This document shows positions 44,853-55,710 of a DNA stretch of 64,000 nucleotides, piece after piece; the first letter of the stretch is position 1; each line of letters starts with the position of its first letter. A program made the translations under genes and the position numbers. The stretch is from Hyphomicrobiales bacterium (GTDB lineage: Bacteria; Pseudomonadota; Alphaproteobacteria; Rhizobiales; Rhizobiaceae). Below the pieces are notes generated by a model. It did not search any database. It was given only the letters and a program-made list of their open reading frames with translations, and had not been told where the DNA came from. The stretch is taken from positions 186,001 through 250,000 of the forward strand of contig NVSG01000001.1 of the NCBI GenBank assembly GCA_002401155.1, read 5' to 3'.

Positions 44853-46385
44853 CTATGCACTTTTCGCTTTGAATGCACGGAACTTGTCCCTGATGAATTT
44901 CAACAGAGGAAGCAAGATCAGGATAAGAGCAACAACGGTGATTGGCCCCGCAATAGGACGGGTAAAGAATATGCTGAAATCACCATCGGAGAACAGTAGC
45001 GACTGGCGCAGTTTTGGTTCCGCAATTGGTCCCAGAACAATGGCCAGCACAGCTGGTGCCAAAGGATAATCCAATATCCTCAGGAAGAACGCAGCCACCC
45101 CGACAATCACCATCAACCAGACATCAAAGATATCGAGATATGCGGCATAGATACCTACCAGCGACAGCACAAAGATGATCGGCGCAAGAATGGTAAACGG
45201 CATCCGTAGCATCCAAAGGAACACTGGAATGAACGCCAGATTGACCAACACAGCAATCACGTTCGAGACATAAAATGAACCAATCAAAGGCCAAACGAAA
45301 TCAGGCTGATTGACAAACAGCAACGGTCCCGGTTGCAGTCCCCAGATCACCATGCCTGCCAGTAACACGGCTGTGGTTGGAGAACCTGGAATACCCAAAG
45401 TCATCATCGGCAACATCGCTCCGGTAGAGGCCGAGTTATTGGCAGCCTCAGGTGCAGCGATACCATCGATCGCACCTTTGCCGAATTCCTCGGGATTTTT
45501 CGCTACCAACTTGGTAACACCATAAGACATCAACGCCCCCGGTGTTGCACCGGCAGCGGGCAAAATGCCTACGAAAAATCCGAGAGCAGAACCAATCGCC
45601 GTACCGCGCCATGCGGTCTTGAACTCTTTAATCGCGCTCCAGATGCTTTTGGCACTCACATCAACTTTAGTCATTGTACTGCCATAGCGTGCCGTGTTGA
45701 TCGTCCAGATCATCTCGCCAATGCCATAAACACCAATCGCCAAAACAAGGAAGCGAATACCATGAGAGAAGCCCGTGATTTCAAAGAATATCAGACGCGG
45801 CTCACCGGAAATAATATCAAACCCGACGGTTGCCAAAACCAACCCGATACAGATCGAGAAAATTGTTTTGGGAATGTCATCCCCGCCCAGACCAACAAAG
45901 GTCGCAAAGGCCAATAGCATTAAAGCAAAAATTTCAGGGTCACCAAAATCAAGTGCGACAGAAGCCAGCGCCGGCGCAAAAGCCGAGAAGATTATGGTAG
46001 AAAATGTACCACCCACAAACGAAGCCAGCGCAGCTGTAACCAGCGCCACATGCGCTTTGCCCTTCAGCGCCATCGGTCGCCCGTCAAAGGTGGTAGCCAC
46101 CGCGGTCGATGCCCCCGGAATGCCAAGCGTAATCGAAGATATCGCCCCCCCATACATGGCACCATAATAGATGGCGGCAAGGAAAATCATTGGCGCAGTA
46201 GCACTGCCAGTCATGCTCTGGATTACGAATGTAAAGGGAAGCAGGATAGCAACGCCGTTTACGGAACCCAGTCCCGGCATCGCGCCAACAAACAATCCAA
46301 CCACAACACCCAACAGCGCAAGGCCCAGATTCATTGGCTCCAGTGCTACCAAAATGCCGTTAAATAATAGTCCCAATACATCCAT
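44853..46385 (-). CDS. tctA: Tripartite tricarboxylate transporter (TTT) large permease TctA
   Basis: A 510-residue permease of about 12 helices. Typical motifs are GAMPGLGSVNGVAILLPFTF and YYGAMYGGAISSITLGIPG in the first half, and GILPAAGATPGALMSYG with NNSASTGAMLPMMTLGIPGSPTTA in the second. AGAGGAGA precedes the ATG. In the oxalate operon the likely cargo is oxalate or a similar dicarboxylate (inference). Confidence 0.93.
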   Translation of the reverse strand: MDVLGLLFNGILVALEPMNLGLALLGVVVGLFVGAMPGLGSVNGVAILLPFTFVIQSMTGSATAPMIFLAAIYYGAMYGGAISSITLGIPGASTAVATTFDGRPMALKGKAHVALVTAALASFVGGTFSTIIFSAFAPALASVALDFGDPEIFALMLLAFATFVGLGGDDIPKTIFSICIGLVLATVGFDIISGEPRLIFFEITGFSHGIRFLVLAIGVYGIGEMIWTINTARYGSTMTKVDVSAKSIWSAIKEFKTAWRGTAIGSALGFFVGILPAAGATPGALMSYGVTKLVAKNPEEFGKGAIDGIAAPEAANNSASTGAMLPMMTLGIPGSPTTAVLLAGMVIWGLQPGPLLFVNQPDFVWPLIGSFYVSNVIAVLVNLAFIPVFLWMLRMPFTILAPIIFVLSLVGIYAAYLDIFDVWLMVIVGVAAFFLRILDYPLAPAVLAIVLGPIAEPKLRQSLLFSDGDFSIFFTRPIAGPITVVALILILLPLLKFIRDKFRAFKAKSA

Positions 46386-46467
46386 TTTCCGTCTCCTCTA
46401 GCGCCCGATGGCCTTAGCCATGCAGGGTACGCTTGTCTTCAATTAGTTCGTGTAGTCGTGATCTGGC

Positions 46468-46998
46468 TTACAGAAAAATGTCGTAAAGCGGGATAAACAA
46501 CGGTTCGAGATAGCCCTTAGGCAGGACAATTCTCATCGCAATGTCGAAAAAGAAAAAGCTGACAACGGGGATACATACGGCCACCGTCATTGTGAGCTTA
46601 AGCGTATGACGCCCCAAAAATCGCATGTAATAGAACAGGAACAAGAAGATTGCCCCGTAAAAACCTGCGAAATGTATCATTATCAAAAAGCCAAACAATC
46701 CACCCACAACAAGCAAGAACATCTTCTTGCCGTAGTCGTCGAGAAAAGGCTCTTCAGATACCGATGCCGGTGACGTTTTGCGAAACCAGTTCACAGCGAT
46801 CCAGACGCAGCACCCCAGCATAATAGCGGAGAGCCAAAATGGCCAAAATCCACTGCCCGGTCCTTCACCTTCAATTAGCCCGATATTATCAAATCTTGCA
46901 ATATCGGGATTCCACGCGGGGGCTTCTCCGCTTTTCCACATAAAATAGGCCGAGAGGATTCCTAGAATCACAGCCGTTACAATTTCCGCCCTACGCAT
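46468..46998 (-). CDS. tctB: TTT small permease TctB
   Basis: A 176-residue four-helix protein with the TctB layout: the first helix is AEIVTAVILGILSAYFMW, and GSGFWPFWLSAIMLG is the usual conserved segment before helix two. It sits between tctC and tctA as in other TTT operons. Confidence 0.9.
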   Translation of the reverse strand: MRRAEIVTAVILGILSAYFMWKSGEAPAWNPDIARFDNIGLIEGEGPGSGFWPFWLSAIMLGCCVWIAVNWFRKTSPASVSEEPFLDDYGKKMFLLVVGGLFGFLIMIHFAGFYGAIFLFLFYYMRFLGRHTLKLTMTVAVCIPVVSFFFFDIAMRIVLPKGYLEPLFIPLYDIFL

Positions 46999-47036
46999 TA
47001 TATTCTTCCTCTCGGTCTACTCTTATTTTTTAACGC

Positions 47037-48014
47037 TTACTTGATAGCGCCGGATGCCTTCAGGATCTTCGTATGACGATCCCTCTGTGTGGTCCAATAG
47101 CTCTTCAGTTCATCACCAGCCATGAAATCGCCCATCAGGGATTTCTTGGTTTTGTATTCTTGCCAATCGGCAGATGCATAAACTTTTTTGAAGAGGTCCG
47201 TATAAAATGCGGCTGCATCATCCGACATACCAGGAGCGCCAACAACGGCCCGCTGCATGAAGTATGAGAAGTCGCCACCCTTTTCTTTCAGGGTCGGAAC
47301 ATCAGGGAACATTGGCAAACGCTCATCGGTAAAGGCTACCAATGGAATCATGTCACCGGACTCGTAAAAGCCGAGTGCTTCAGATGGATTGTTCACTGAA
47401 GAGTTCAACTGTTTACCAGCAACCTGCTTGGCAACCGCTCCACCACCTTTATACGGAATGTACTTCATGGACAGGCCATAATTGCCATTCAGATAATCGG
47501 TAATGATGTTATCTTCGGAGTTTTTACCAGTTCCGCCCATCACCCATTTTTTGCCCTGCTCTTTGGCAACTTTCAGATATTCTTCGAAAGTTTTGATGCC
47601 GGAGTCTTTGTGGACCCAGAGAAGGAAAGTATCTTCAGCCATACGGCCAACAGGAGCAAATTTCATGATGTCCACATCAAGGCCAGGCTGGCGCAATGGT
47701 GTGGTGAAAAATGAATTCAAAGTCACCATGATTGTGTGGTCAGGATCGGATGCATCTTTGGCAGCGATAAGCGCTTCAGCACCGGAACCACCTGGTTTGT
47801 TGGTTGGAACCAACGGGCGTGGTGAAAGCTTTTCTTTTTCAATAATCGCTTGCATCAAACGTGCCATCTTATCGGCACCACCACCTTTACCGGCCATAAT
47901 GATAAAGTTGACTGGTTTGTTTGGTTCAAACGCCTGAGCGATTGAAACAAGCGTCGTTGTAGCCAATGCAGCTGCACCAACCACGGATAGAAATAATCTT
48001 TTTGTAATAAACAT
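47037..48014 (-). CDS. tctC: TTT solute-binding protein TctC (Bug family)
   Basis: Periplasmic binding protein of 325 residues with signal peptide ending SIAQA. The Bug motifs are KPVNFIIMAGKGGGADKMARLM and PLVPTNKPGGSGAEAL. The 115-bp gap before it contains no gene and may hold an internal promoter. Confidence 0.92.
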   Translation of the reverse strand: MFITKRLFLSVVGAAALATTTLVSIAQAFEPNKPVNFIIMAGKGGGADKMARLMQAIIEKEKLSPRPLVPTNKPGGSGAEALIAAKDASDPDHTIMVTLNSFFTTPLRQPGLDVDIMKFAPVGRMAEDTFLLWVHKDSGIKTFEEYLKVAKEQGKKWVMGGTGKNSEDNIITDYLNGNYGLSMKYIPYKGGGAVAKQVAGKQLNSSVNNPSEALGFYESGDMIPLVAFTDERLPMFPDVPTLKEKGGDFSYFMQRAVVGAPGMSDDAAAFYTDLFKKVYASADWQEYKTKKSLMGDFMAGDELKSYWTTQRDRHTKILKASGAIK

Positions 48015-48129
48015 AATTATCCTCCCAAGGTAATTATTACATTTTGCGTGAAAGCGTCACACGTCGCATTCTAAACCGGTAATTCGGCTTAATTCTCCAA
48101 TCTTCGTATCTCCTCCCATTCCACTGCAG

Positions 48130-48984
48130 CTAGTGCACCAGAATGACGGGGAAATCTGCATTATCGACCACATATTGGGTGTTGCCACCAAATACGGACT
48201 CGTGTTCATGGCTATCGCCATAAGCACCCATGATCATCAGATCAGCGCCTGCGGCCTTGCTATTTGTAATCAGTTCTTCACCAATTTTCTTTTGTCCATC
48301 GAAACGGGTTATGTTCGCTTCAATTCCTCTATCAGAGAAATATGACAGAAGATCATCGGCGTTCGCACCGTGAATTTCCGACCCTGATGACAGGATCACA
48401 ACCTCACTGGCTTGTTCAATAATATCGATAGTCAGAGCCACAGCACGTGCAGCTTCCGTTGAACCGTTCCATGCAATAGCAATCTTATCACCCAAAACCT
48501 TAGGTGGGGTTTCTGCGGTAGGACACATCATTACCGGACGCCCGGTATGAAACAATGCGGACTTCAATGTATTGGCCCCAAGGTTGCGATCCCGGTCCGG
48601 CTTGGCAACACAAATAATATCAGCCAGCCTGCCATGATGTTTGATCACATCAACCTGACGCCCAGCTTCCTCCACCCATGAAGCAGATGCCGATTTGCCA
48701 GTCGGCTTATCGGTCATTCTCAAACCAAACTGCTTGGCAAGTTCCGCAAATTCGCTCTCAAGACCTTCTTCTTCCAGATCAGCAAGCTTGCGCGCCTGAT
48801 CAAGCAATTGTTCCTTCATGAAGGCAGGGATCGGAACACCAAATGGTAACAGGTCTTCCGGCCTTGGCCGACAATGGGTCACAACCACATGTGCCTTAAA
48901 TCGCTTTGCAAGTGCAGCAGCGTGGGCAAAGACATTATCGCCTTTTCCATCACCCCTTACCGGCAAGATTATTTTGCGAACCAC
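48130..48984 (-). CDS. Universal stress protein, tandem UspA domains
   Basis: A 284-residue protein with two UspA repeats. The first begins VRKIILPVRGDGKGDNVF and the second near residue 165 (GDKIAIAWNGSTEAARAV). The ATP-type loop G-x2-G-x9-G is present near the C-terminus (MGAYGDSHEHESVFGG). The GTG start lies 7 bases after GGAGA. It is embedded between fhs and tctC, so it is expected to be co-regulated with C1/oxalate metabolism. Confidence 0.85.
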   Translation of the reverse strand: MVRKIILPVRGDGKGDNVFAHAAALAKRFKAHVVVTHCRPRPEDLLPFGVPIPAFMKEQLLDQARKLADLEEEGLESEFAELAKQFGLRMTDKPTGKSASASWVEEAGRQVDVIKHHGRLADIICVAKPDRDRNLGANTLKSALFHTGRPVMMCPTAETPPKVLGDKIAIAWNGSTEAARAVALTIDIIEQASEVVILSSGSEIHGANADDLLSYFSDRGIEANITRFDGQKKIGEELITNSKAAGADLMIMGAYGDSHEHESVFGGNTQYVVDNADFPVILVH

Positions 48985-48995
48985 TTCATACTCTC

Positions 48996-50672
48996 CTAGA
49001 ACAAACCGTCGATTTGACCTTGGTCATTCAGCATTATTGTCTCTGATGATGGCACCCTAGGCAGACCCGGCATTGTCATAATCTCTCCGCAGATAGCAAC
49101 GATAAATCCAGCACCCGCACTCAGACGAACTTCGCGAATAGGGATGGTGAAATCGGTCGGCGCGCCCCTAAGAGATGGATCACTGGAAAACGAATATTGC
49201 GTTTTCGCCATGCAAACCGGCAACTTGCCGTAACCTGCTTCTTCCCACTGTTTAAGCTGATCGCGAACCTTCTTGTCCATGATCACGCCATCAGCGCGAT
49301 AAATACGTTTGGCAACAGTTTCCATTTTCTCAAAAAGACCCATTTCATCAGGATAAAGAACTTTGAATTTAGCCTCACCACTTTCCGCAATTTCAACTAT
49401 ACGCGTGGCCAATTCTTCAATTCCCTTAGATCCATGCTCCCAATGCTTACAAAGGATAGCTTCTGAGCCTAGGCTAGCAACATAATCTTTACAAGCCTGA
49501 ATCTCTGCTTCCGTATCGGTAACAAAGTGGTTAATTGCGACCACGGCTGGAACACCAAATCCCTTGATGTTTTCAATGTGACGTCCAAGGTTCGGGCAAC
49601 CATCTTTAACTGCCTGTATGTTCTCTTCACCAAGATCGGCTCGTGCAACGCCGCCGTTCATTTTCATTGCCCGAATGGTAGCAACGATAACAATGGCAGC
49701 CGGTTCAAGACCAGCCTGACGGCATTTGATATTGAGGAATTTCTCAGCACCCAGATCAGCACCAAAGCCTGCTTCTGTCACCACATAATCGGCAAGTTTC
49801 AAAGCGGTCGTCGTTGCAACCACAGAGTTACAACCATGAGCGATATTGGCGAATGGACCACCATGTACGAACGCCGGGTTGTTCTCAAGAGTTTGCACTA
49901 GATTTGGTTGCATTGCATCTTTCAGCAAAACCGCCATAGCTTTATCAGCCTTGATATCCCGGCAATAAACCGGTGAGCGATCCCGGCGATAAGCAACGAT
50001 GATGCGAGCAAGACGCTCCTGCAAATCATCAAGATTTCTAGCCAGGCAAAGAATCGCCATAACTTCTGAAGCTACCGTAATGTCAAAACCAGCTGACGAC
50101 GGAAAACCGTTCGCCACGCCGCCAAGAGAAGTTGTGATCTGACGAAGCGCCCGATCATTCATATCCATCACACGGCGCCAAACCACGCGGCGATTGTCAA
50201 TTTCCAGACCATTGCCCCAATAGATGTGATTGTCGATCATTGCTGACAGCAAATTGTGCGCTGAGGTAATCGCGTGGAAATCTCCGGTGAAATGGAGGTT
50301 CATGTCTTCCATCGGAATAACCTGCGAATAACCGCCACCAGCAGCCCCGCCCTTCATGCCGAAGCATGGGCCAAGAGACGCTTCACGAATACAAATCGCG
50401 GTCTTCTTGCCAATCGCATTAAGTCCGTCGCCTAGACCAACAGTTGTTGTGGTCTTGCCTTCACCGGCTGGCGTCGGATTGATCGCGGTAACCAGAATGA
50501 GTTTACCGTTTTTCTTGCCCGATTGAGCGGCAATAAATGTATCGGAAATCTTTGCCTTATCGTGGCCATAAGGAATGAGGTCTTCATTCGGAATGCCAAG
50601 CTTTGCAGCAATTTCTTGAATTGGTTTCTTGTTTGCTTCGCGTGCAATTTGAATATCTGTCTTAAATGCCAT
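48996..50672 (-). CDS. fhs: Formate-tetrahydrofolate ligase (10-formyl-THF synthetase)
   Basis: ATP-dependent enzyme (558 residues) joining formate to tetrahydrofolate. The nucleotide motif is [18 protein letters not shown] near residue 66; [36 protein letters not shown] is the most conserved region. Oxalate breakdown by frc/oxc yields formate, which this enzyme returns to C1 metabolism. Confidence 0.97.
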   Translation of the reverse strand: MAFKTDIQIAREANKKPIQEIAAKLGIPNEDLIPYGHDKAKISDTFIAAQSGKKNGKLILVTAINPTPAGEGKTTTTVGLGDGLNAIGKKTAICIREASLGPCFGMKGGAAGGGYSQVIPMEDMNLHFTGDFHAITSAHNLLSAMIDNHIYWGNGLEIDNRRVVWRRVMDMNDRALRQITTSLGGVANGFPSSAGFDITVASEVMAILCLARNLDDLQERLARIIVAYRRDRSPVYCRDIKADKAMAVLLKDAMQPNLVQTLENNPAFVHGGPFANIAHGCNSVVATTTALKLADYVVTEAGFGADLGAEKFLNIKCRQAGLEPAAIVIVATIRAMKMNGGVARADLGEENIQAVKDGCPNLGRHIENIKGFGVPAVVAINHFVTDTEAEIQACKDYVASLGSEAILCKHWEHGSKGIEELATRIVEIAESGEAKFKVLYPDEMGLFEKMETVAKRIYRADGVIMDKKVRDQLKQWEEAGYGKLPVCMAKTQYSFSSDPSLRGAPTDFTIPIREVRLSAGAGFIVAICGEIMTMPGLPRVPSSETIMLNDQGQIDGLF

Positions 50673-50684
50673 TAGTATTTTTCC

Positions 50685-51602
50685 CTATGAACCAAGCATG
50701 TTGCCATCGGATAATGATGCGGCTTGCGCCCATTCCGATGCTGGAATTTTTCCGCTATCTACTGGACGCACCCGTTTAATAAGGATGCAGCCACCATTAG
50801 CCTGAACAGTAACGCCATCGTCTGAAATGGCGACAATCTCGCCGGGGGCTGCGCCCTCGCCTTCAACTTTTGCGCTGTCATACACCTGAACCTGCTCCCC
50901 GTTGAGGGTCGTCCAGGCACCCGGTGCCGGATTGGCAGCGCGAATATAATTATAAACATCAGCAACAGGCTTCGACCAGTCGATCTCGGCTTGAGCTTTC
51001 TTGAACCAGCCTTCGTAAGAACCATCGTCCAACCGTTGATCATGCTTGATAATGATACCGGCTTTCACCAGATCAAGACTCTCAAGCATCGCATCAACGC
51101 CCATTGGGAAAAGGCTTTTGAAGTAAACATCACCCAGCGTGTCATCAGGTCCGATGGCGCAGGTTTTCTGCATCAGGATCGGGCCTTCATCCAAGCCGTC
51201 ATCAGGCCAGAAAATGCTCAGCCCGGTCTGTGTGCTACCCATGGCAATCGGCCAGTTGATAGAACTTGGACCACGATGAAGAGGGCAAAGCGACGGATGA
51301 TATTGGAACGTGCCGAATTTCGGTGCGCTAAGCACTGGCTCCGGTACGAACAACAACACATAAGCCATCATGCAAACATCAGCATCGAAGGATTGCATCA
51401 GTTCAAGAGCTTCCGGTGTTTTCCATGAAGCAGGCTGATGCAGTGGAATGCCTTTTTCATTTGCAAATGCAGCAAGCTCATCTTCGCGCCGACCTTCTTT
51501 GGTGGGCGCTGTACAAACAGCAACAACATCTTCGCCCCGATCGAGTAGTTTTTCCAATACAGCTTTGCCGAATGCCTGCTGTCCGTGAAGTACTATACGC
51601 AT
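50685..51602 (-). CDS. Stand-alone homologue of the formyl-THF dehydrogenase hydrolase domain (Fmt-like)
   Basis: A 305-residue formyltransferase-fold protein. It resembles the N-terminal hydrolase domain of 10-formyl-THF dehydrogenase more than methionyl-tRNA formyltransferase: FQYHPSLCPLHRGPSSINW and SIFWPDDGLDEGPILMQK are close to that domain. The catalytic His (in YHPS) and Asp (in DDGLDEG) are kept. The Asn normally two residues before the His in Fmt is replaced by Gln. A C-terminal Fmt-like barrel follows (PGAWTTLNGEQVQVYDSA). No aldehyde dehydrogenase domain is attached. It could hydrolyse 10-formyl-THF or move a formyl group between formyl-CoA and THF; the latter is inference. Confidence 0.82.
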   Translation of the reverse strand: MRIVLHGQQAFGKAVLEKLLDRGEDVVAVCTAPTKEGRREDELAAFANEKGIPLHQPASWKTPEALELMQSFDADVCMMAYVLLFVPEPVLSAPKFGTFQYHPSLCPLHRGPSSINWPIAMGSTQTGLSIFWPDDGLDEGPILMQKTCAIGPDDTLGDVYFKSLFPMGVDAMLESLDLVKAGIIIKHDQRLDDGSYEGWFKKAQAEIDWSKPVADVYNYIRAANPAPGAWTTLNGEQVQVYDSAKVEGEGAAPGEIVAISDDGVTVQANGGCILIKRVRPVDSGKIPASEWAQAASLSDGNMLGS

Positions 51603-51623
51603 AATATTTCTCCCAAACGTGCC

Positions 51624-52898
51624 TTACTCAGCCGCTTCCGATTTGATTTCACCAACAGCACCAGATGCGATTACACGCTCAAGAGCATCGCCTGAATAGC
51701 CCAAAACTTCACTCAGAATTTCAGAAGTATGCTCACCAAGCAGTGGCGAACGTGTCACTTCCACAGAGCTATCCGACAATTTAATCGGGCAACCAACGCT
51801 GAGATATTCGCCGCGCTCCGGATGATCAACTCTGACCATTGTGCCCGTAGCAAAAAGACCCTCGTCTTCAGAAATTTCTTTCATGGAAAGAATTGGTCCG
51901 ACCGGAATATCATGTGGATTACAAATATCCATGACCTCAAATTTGGTCTTGGTCATTGTCCATTGTTCAATGCGTTCAAAGATTGAGTTGAGCTTGTCCA
52001 AACGGTCACCAGGTTTGGCATAGCCTTCTTTGGTAGCCCATTCAGGCTCGCCAATCACATCACAAATCTTGCCCCAGATTGCGGCCTGACAGATGAAGTA
52101 AGTGTACGCATTCGGATCGGTTTCCCAGCCTTTACATTTGAGAATTTTACCCGGCTGACCACCACCTGAATCATTACCCGCACGCGGCGTGGCTTCACCA
52201 AAAGGAATGCCTTCACCATGCTGGGAATATTCGGTCAGAGGTCCGGCAGCCAAACGCTGCTGATCGCGCAATTTCACGCGGGCCAGATTAAGAACTGAAT
52301 CCTGCATCGCAGTAGTAACTTTTTGACCTCGGCCAGTTTTTTCACGCTGGAAAAGCGCAGTCACGATACCAAGGCAAAGATGCAAACCAGTACCAGAGTC
52401 ACCAATTTGTGCGCCCGTTACCAAAGGCGGTCCATCACGGAAACCAGTGGTTGATGCGGAACCACCAGCGCACTGCGCCACGTTTTCATAAACTTTACAG
52501 TCCTGATATTTACCGGGACCAAAGCCCTTAATCGACGCCATGATAATGCGCGGATTAATTTCTTGAATACGTTCCCATGAAAAGCCCATCCGGTCCAAAG
52601 CACCGGGAGCAAAGTTTTCCACCAGCACATCGCATTCCTCGATGAGACGGGTAAGGACTTCCTTGCCAATCTCGTTTTTGGAATTGAGTTCAATGGAACG
52701 CTTATTGTGGTTCAGCATGGTGAAATAAAGACTGTCAGCACCCGGCACATCAACCAATTGCTTACGCGTCGCATCGCCTACACCGGGACGCTCAACTTTA
52801 AGCACATCCGCACCAAACCAAGCCAAAAGCTGGGTACAGGTCGGGCCTGATTGAACATGGGTGAAATCAAGGATCTTGATGCCTTCGAGCGCTTTCAT
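51624..52898 (-). CDS. frc: Formyl-CoA:oxalate CoA-transferase
   Basis: Class III CoA-transferase of 424 residues that activates oxalate with CoA from formyl-CoA. The catalytic Asp lies in AQIGDSGTG (residue 167), and the glycine loop in [10 protein letters not shown] (about 244-247) corresponds to the tetraglycine loop of the Oxalobacter enzyme with Ser for the first Gly. Adjacent oxc makes the assignment strong. Confidence 0.95.
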   Translation of the reverse strand: MKALEGIKILDFTHVQSGPTCTQLLAWFGADVLKVERPGVGDATRKQLVDVPGADSLYFTMLNHNKRSIELNSKNEIGKEVLTRLIEECDVLVENFAPGALDRMGFSWERIQEINPRIIMASIKGFGPGKYQDCKVYENVAQCAGGSASTTGFRDGPPLVTGAQIGDSGTGLHLCLGIVTALFQREKTGRGQKVTTAMQDSVLNLARVKLRDQQRLAAGPLTEYSQHGEGIPFGEATPRAGNDSGGGQPGKILKCKGWETDPNAYTYFICQAAIWGKICDVIGEPEWATKEGYAKPGDRLDKLNSIFERIEQWTMTKTKFEVMDICNPHDIPVGPILSMKEISEDEGLFATGTMVRVDHPERGEYLSVGCPIKLSDSSVEVTRSPLLGEHTSEILSEVLGYSGDALERVIASGAVGEIKSEAAE

Positions 52899-52941
52899 AG
52901 CGTACTCCGCTTTTTATGTGTTTGTTTTAAAGAAGTTGAAT

Positions 52942-54663
52942 TCATTTTTTCTTCGAGACCACGCTCTGTGGATTAAGGTTGCCGATACGGCCACTCTCGG
53001 TACCGGATTCTGGATCAATCACCGCATTAACAAGCGTTGGCTTACCACTATCCATGGCTTCAGCCACGGCCCGAGCCAGCTCATCAGGCGTCGTTGCATT
53101 CACACCAACACCGCCAAAAGCTTCCATCATTTGGTCGTACCGACTGCCTTTAACAAAGACAGTCGGTGCTACGTCAGCACCCCCCGTAGGATTAACATCA
53201 GTTCCGCGATAAATACCGTTATTATTAAACACCACAATACAGATCGGCAGATTGTAACGACAGATTGTTTCCACTTCCATGCCGGAAAAACCAAAGGCGC
53301 TGTCGCCTTCAATTGCCAGCACAGGGTGGCCAGTTTCAACAGCAGCAGCAATCGCCTGCCCCATACCAATACCCATCACGCCCCATGTGCCAACGTCGAG
53401 ACGTTTGCGAGGTTTATACATATCGATAATGCTACGCGCAAAATCGAGCGTATTAGCGCCCTCATTCACAAGAATTGCATCTGGACGATCCTTGATGATG
53501 GTGCGCAAAGCACCCAAAGCACCGTGGTAATCCATCGGCGAATTATTATTCATCAAACGCGGAGCCATTCTGGCAATATTGGTTTCAACCTTGTCTCTGA
53601 TCGCGCTCGTCCATTCCGTAGGCGGCACAGACCAATTATCTCCCATGCCATCAATCAAAGCAGAAACAACGGACCCGATATCACCGACCAACGGTGCAGC
53701 AATCTCTACATTGGAATCCATTTCTTTCGGCTCAATATCAATCTGGATGAACTTCTTAGGCTCAGTGCCCCAAGTCTTGCCCTTGCCGTGAGATAGCAGC
53801 CAGTTAAGACGGGCACCAATCATCACCACCACATCGGATTCTTTCAGCGCCAGCGAACGTGCCGGACCAGCCGATTGAAGATGGGTATCAGGCAGCAGGC
53901 CTTTGGCCATGCTCATCGGTAGATAAGGAATGCCACTCTTTTCAATAAAGGTACGAATTTCATCATCGGCCTGCGCATAAGCTGCGCCCTTGCCAAGAAT
54001 AATCAAAGGACGTTTTGCGCCTTTAAGCACATCAAGCGCACGGGCAACAGCATCAGGACCTGGAATTTGGGCAGGTGCCGGGTCAATCACTTTAACCAGA
54101 GATTTCGCACCAGCATCAGCATCCATGACCGAGCCAATTAGCTTAGCTGGCAGGTCGAGATAAACACCCCCCGGACGCCCGGAAACCGCTGCACGGATAG
54201 CACGCGCAATACCGATACCAATGTCTTCTGGATGAAGCACCCGGTAAGCAGCCTTACAAAGTGGCTTGGCAATCGCCAATTGATCCATCTCTTCGTAATC
54301 GCCCTGTTGAAGATCAACAATTTCGCGCTCGGAAGAACCAGAGATCAGGATCATCGGAAAACAGTTAGTCGTGGCATGGGCCAGTGCAGTCAGGCCATTC
54401 AAAAAGCCCGGAGCAGAAACGGTCAGGCAAACGCCCGGTTTCTTGGTCAAAAAGCCTGCAATCGCAGCAGCATAACCGGCATTTGCCTCATGACGGAAAG
54501 AAAGAACCCGCATGCCCTCGGCCTGCGCCATACGGCCCAAATCGGTAATTGGAATACCGGGCACGCCATAGATCGTATTGATATCATTCAGCTTCAACGC
54601 ATCAATGATAAGGTGAAACCCGTCAGTCAGGTTTTGTGTTTCTTGCGCGTTTTCGCTCGACAT
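52942..54663 (-). CDS. oxc: Oxalyl-CoA decarboxylase
   Basis: Thiamine-diphosphate enzyme (573 residues) converting oxalyl-CoA to formyl-CoA and CO2. The catalytic Glu is in [15 protein letters not shown]. The ThDP-magnesium motif is [33 protein letters not shown]. The N-terminal [16 protein letters not shown] is typical of this enzyme. It is the first structural gene of the operon after the regulator. Confidence 0.96.
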   Translation of the reverse strand: MSSENAQETQNLTDGFHLIIDALKLNDINTIYGVPGIPITDLGRMAQAEGMRVLSFRHEANAGYAAAIAGFLTKKPGVCLTVSAPGFLNGLTALAHATTNCFPMILISGSSEREIVDLQQGDYEEMDQLAIAKPLCKAAYRVLHPEDIGIGIARAIRAAVSGRPGGVYLDLPAKLIGSVMDADAGAKSLVKVIDPAPAQIPGPDAVARALDVLKGAKRPLIILGKGAAYAQADDEIRTFIEKSGIPYLPMSMAKGLLPDTHLQSAGPARSLALKESDVVVMIGARLNWLLSHGKGKTWGTEPKKFIQIDIEPKEMDSNVEIAAPLVGDIGSVVSALIDGMGDNWSVPPTEWTSAIRDKVETNIARMAPRLMNNNSPMDYHGALGALRTIIKDRPDAILVNEGANTLDFARSIIDMYKPRKRLDVGTWGVMGIGMGQAIAAAVETGHPVLAIEGDSAFGFSGMEVETICRYNLPICIVVFNNNGIYRGTDVNPTGGADVAPTVFVKGSRYDQMMEAFGGVGVNATTPDELARAVAEAMDSGKPTLVNAVIDPESGTESGRIGNLNPQSVVSKKK

Positions 54664-54699
54664 TAAAACTACTCTCCGTCTAAAATTTCCAAAGGCTGG

Positions 54700-55416
54700 C
54701 TAGCCAACCATCGTTTTCATTTGTGTTACATATTCAAGTTTTGACCACCGACGACGCACGTGATCGTGCAGCCGCATTGTGTGATCGCGAACCAGCTTGC
54801 CAGCGAGATCTGCATCCCGGCTTTCAAGCGCTTCAATAATTTCCATATGATCCACCACCGAGCGTGCGGCCCGATCATTTTCGCCCATCGCCCGGCGACG
54901 CACAGCATGCATATGCTGAAAAAGCCCGTCCGCAGTTGTCCGCAAAAGCGAACACTGGGCAAGATCTAAAATCTGTTGGTGGAATTTAATATTGGCATCA
55001 GAATACTCTTCCAGCTCGGCACGTGCCGCATGCTTGGAATGTTCCATGGCAAATTTTCGCAGGGATTTGAAATCATCATCGGTGGCTCGCTCGGTTGCAA
55101 GACGCGCTGCCATGCTCTCAAGAGCTGCCCAAACCACAATCATACCGAGCACTTCATTCAGGGATTTACGAACAATAAATATCCCTTTACGCGGCTGAAT
55201 TTCGACAAAGCCTTCTTGCTCAAGTTTTGCAAATGCGTCACGCACAGGGGTGCGAGAAATACCGAGTTTCTCAGCAATACCGCGCTCATCAAGCCGAAGG
55301 TCGGCGTCCTCATCATAGATATCCATCGCCAAAATCGCCTCGCGCAGGACATCATAGATGTGCCCTTTCAAGGTGAAATTATTCGATACAGGGCTAAGAC
55401 TATCGCCGAGTGACAC
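54700..55416 (-). CDS. GntR-family regulator, FCD (FadR) type
   Basis: A 238-residue regulator. The winged helix-turn-helix is RGIAEKLGISRTPVRDAFAKLEQEGFVEIQPRKGIFI (about residues 45-85). The C-terminal FCD effector domain has metal- or ligand-site histidines (FHQQIL, MHAVRRR, VVDHMEIIEAL). It is 36 bp from oxc, in the same direction, and probably senses oxalate or a CoA derivative. A TGGTATACCA palindrome lies upstream. Confidence 0.9.
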   Translation of the reverse strand: MSLGDSLSPVSNNFTLKGHIYDVLREAILAMDIYDEDADLRLDERGIAEKLGISRTPVRDAFAKLEQEGFVEIQPRKGIFIVRKSLNEVLGMIVVWAALESMAARLATERATDDDFKSLRKFAMEHSKHAARAELEEYSDANIKFHQQILDLAQCSLLRTTADGLFQHMHAVRRRAMGENDRAARSVVDHMEIIEALESRDADLAGKLVRDHTMRLHDHVRRRWSKLEYVTQMKTMVG

Positions 55417-55507
55417 TAAAACAAGCCTTCCGCAGTTGACCTAAACCACGCCATCCAGCCAAATTTCAATACAAGAAATTAACAGCCAGAACGTGGTTCT
55501 TTGTAGT

Positions 55508-55517
55508 TGGTATACCA
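55508..55517. promoter_or_regulatory. Candidate GntR/FCD operator
   Basis: TGGTATACCA is a perfect 10-bp palindrome of the form bound by FadR-type regulators (GT...AC core). It lies 91 bp before the gntR start, within a 294-bp A+T-rich gap (55417-55710) that holds no gene and should contain the oxalate operon promoter. Confidence 0.5.
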
Positions 55518-55710
55518 CACACCAACGGCAACTATGTCAACACAAATTCGAAAGAACACACAAAATTAAAAAATTATTGTATTATTTTCAATAGTTTACA
55601 TAAGTTTCAAGCATTTTTGATTATAATACCTGTAAGATACAGTGTTGGCCTGAGCGTCAATATTACCCGTATCACCAAGGCATAAGTGGAGTACTGGCTC
55701 ATGCCCACTA

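Noticed and set aside
46410..46440. Small inverted repeat between tctB and tctA (ATGGC...GCCAT)
   Set aside because: Only a 5-bp stem without a T run; too weak to call a terminator.
52861..53796. 311-codon rightward frame opposite oxc
   Set aside because: Antisense to a strongly supported ThDP enzyme; no ribosome-binding site or recognisable motif.
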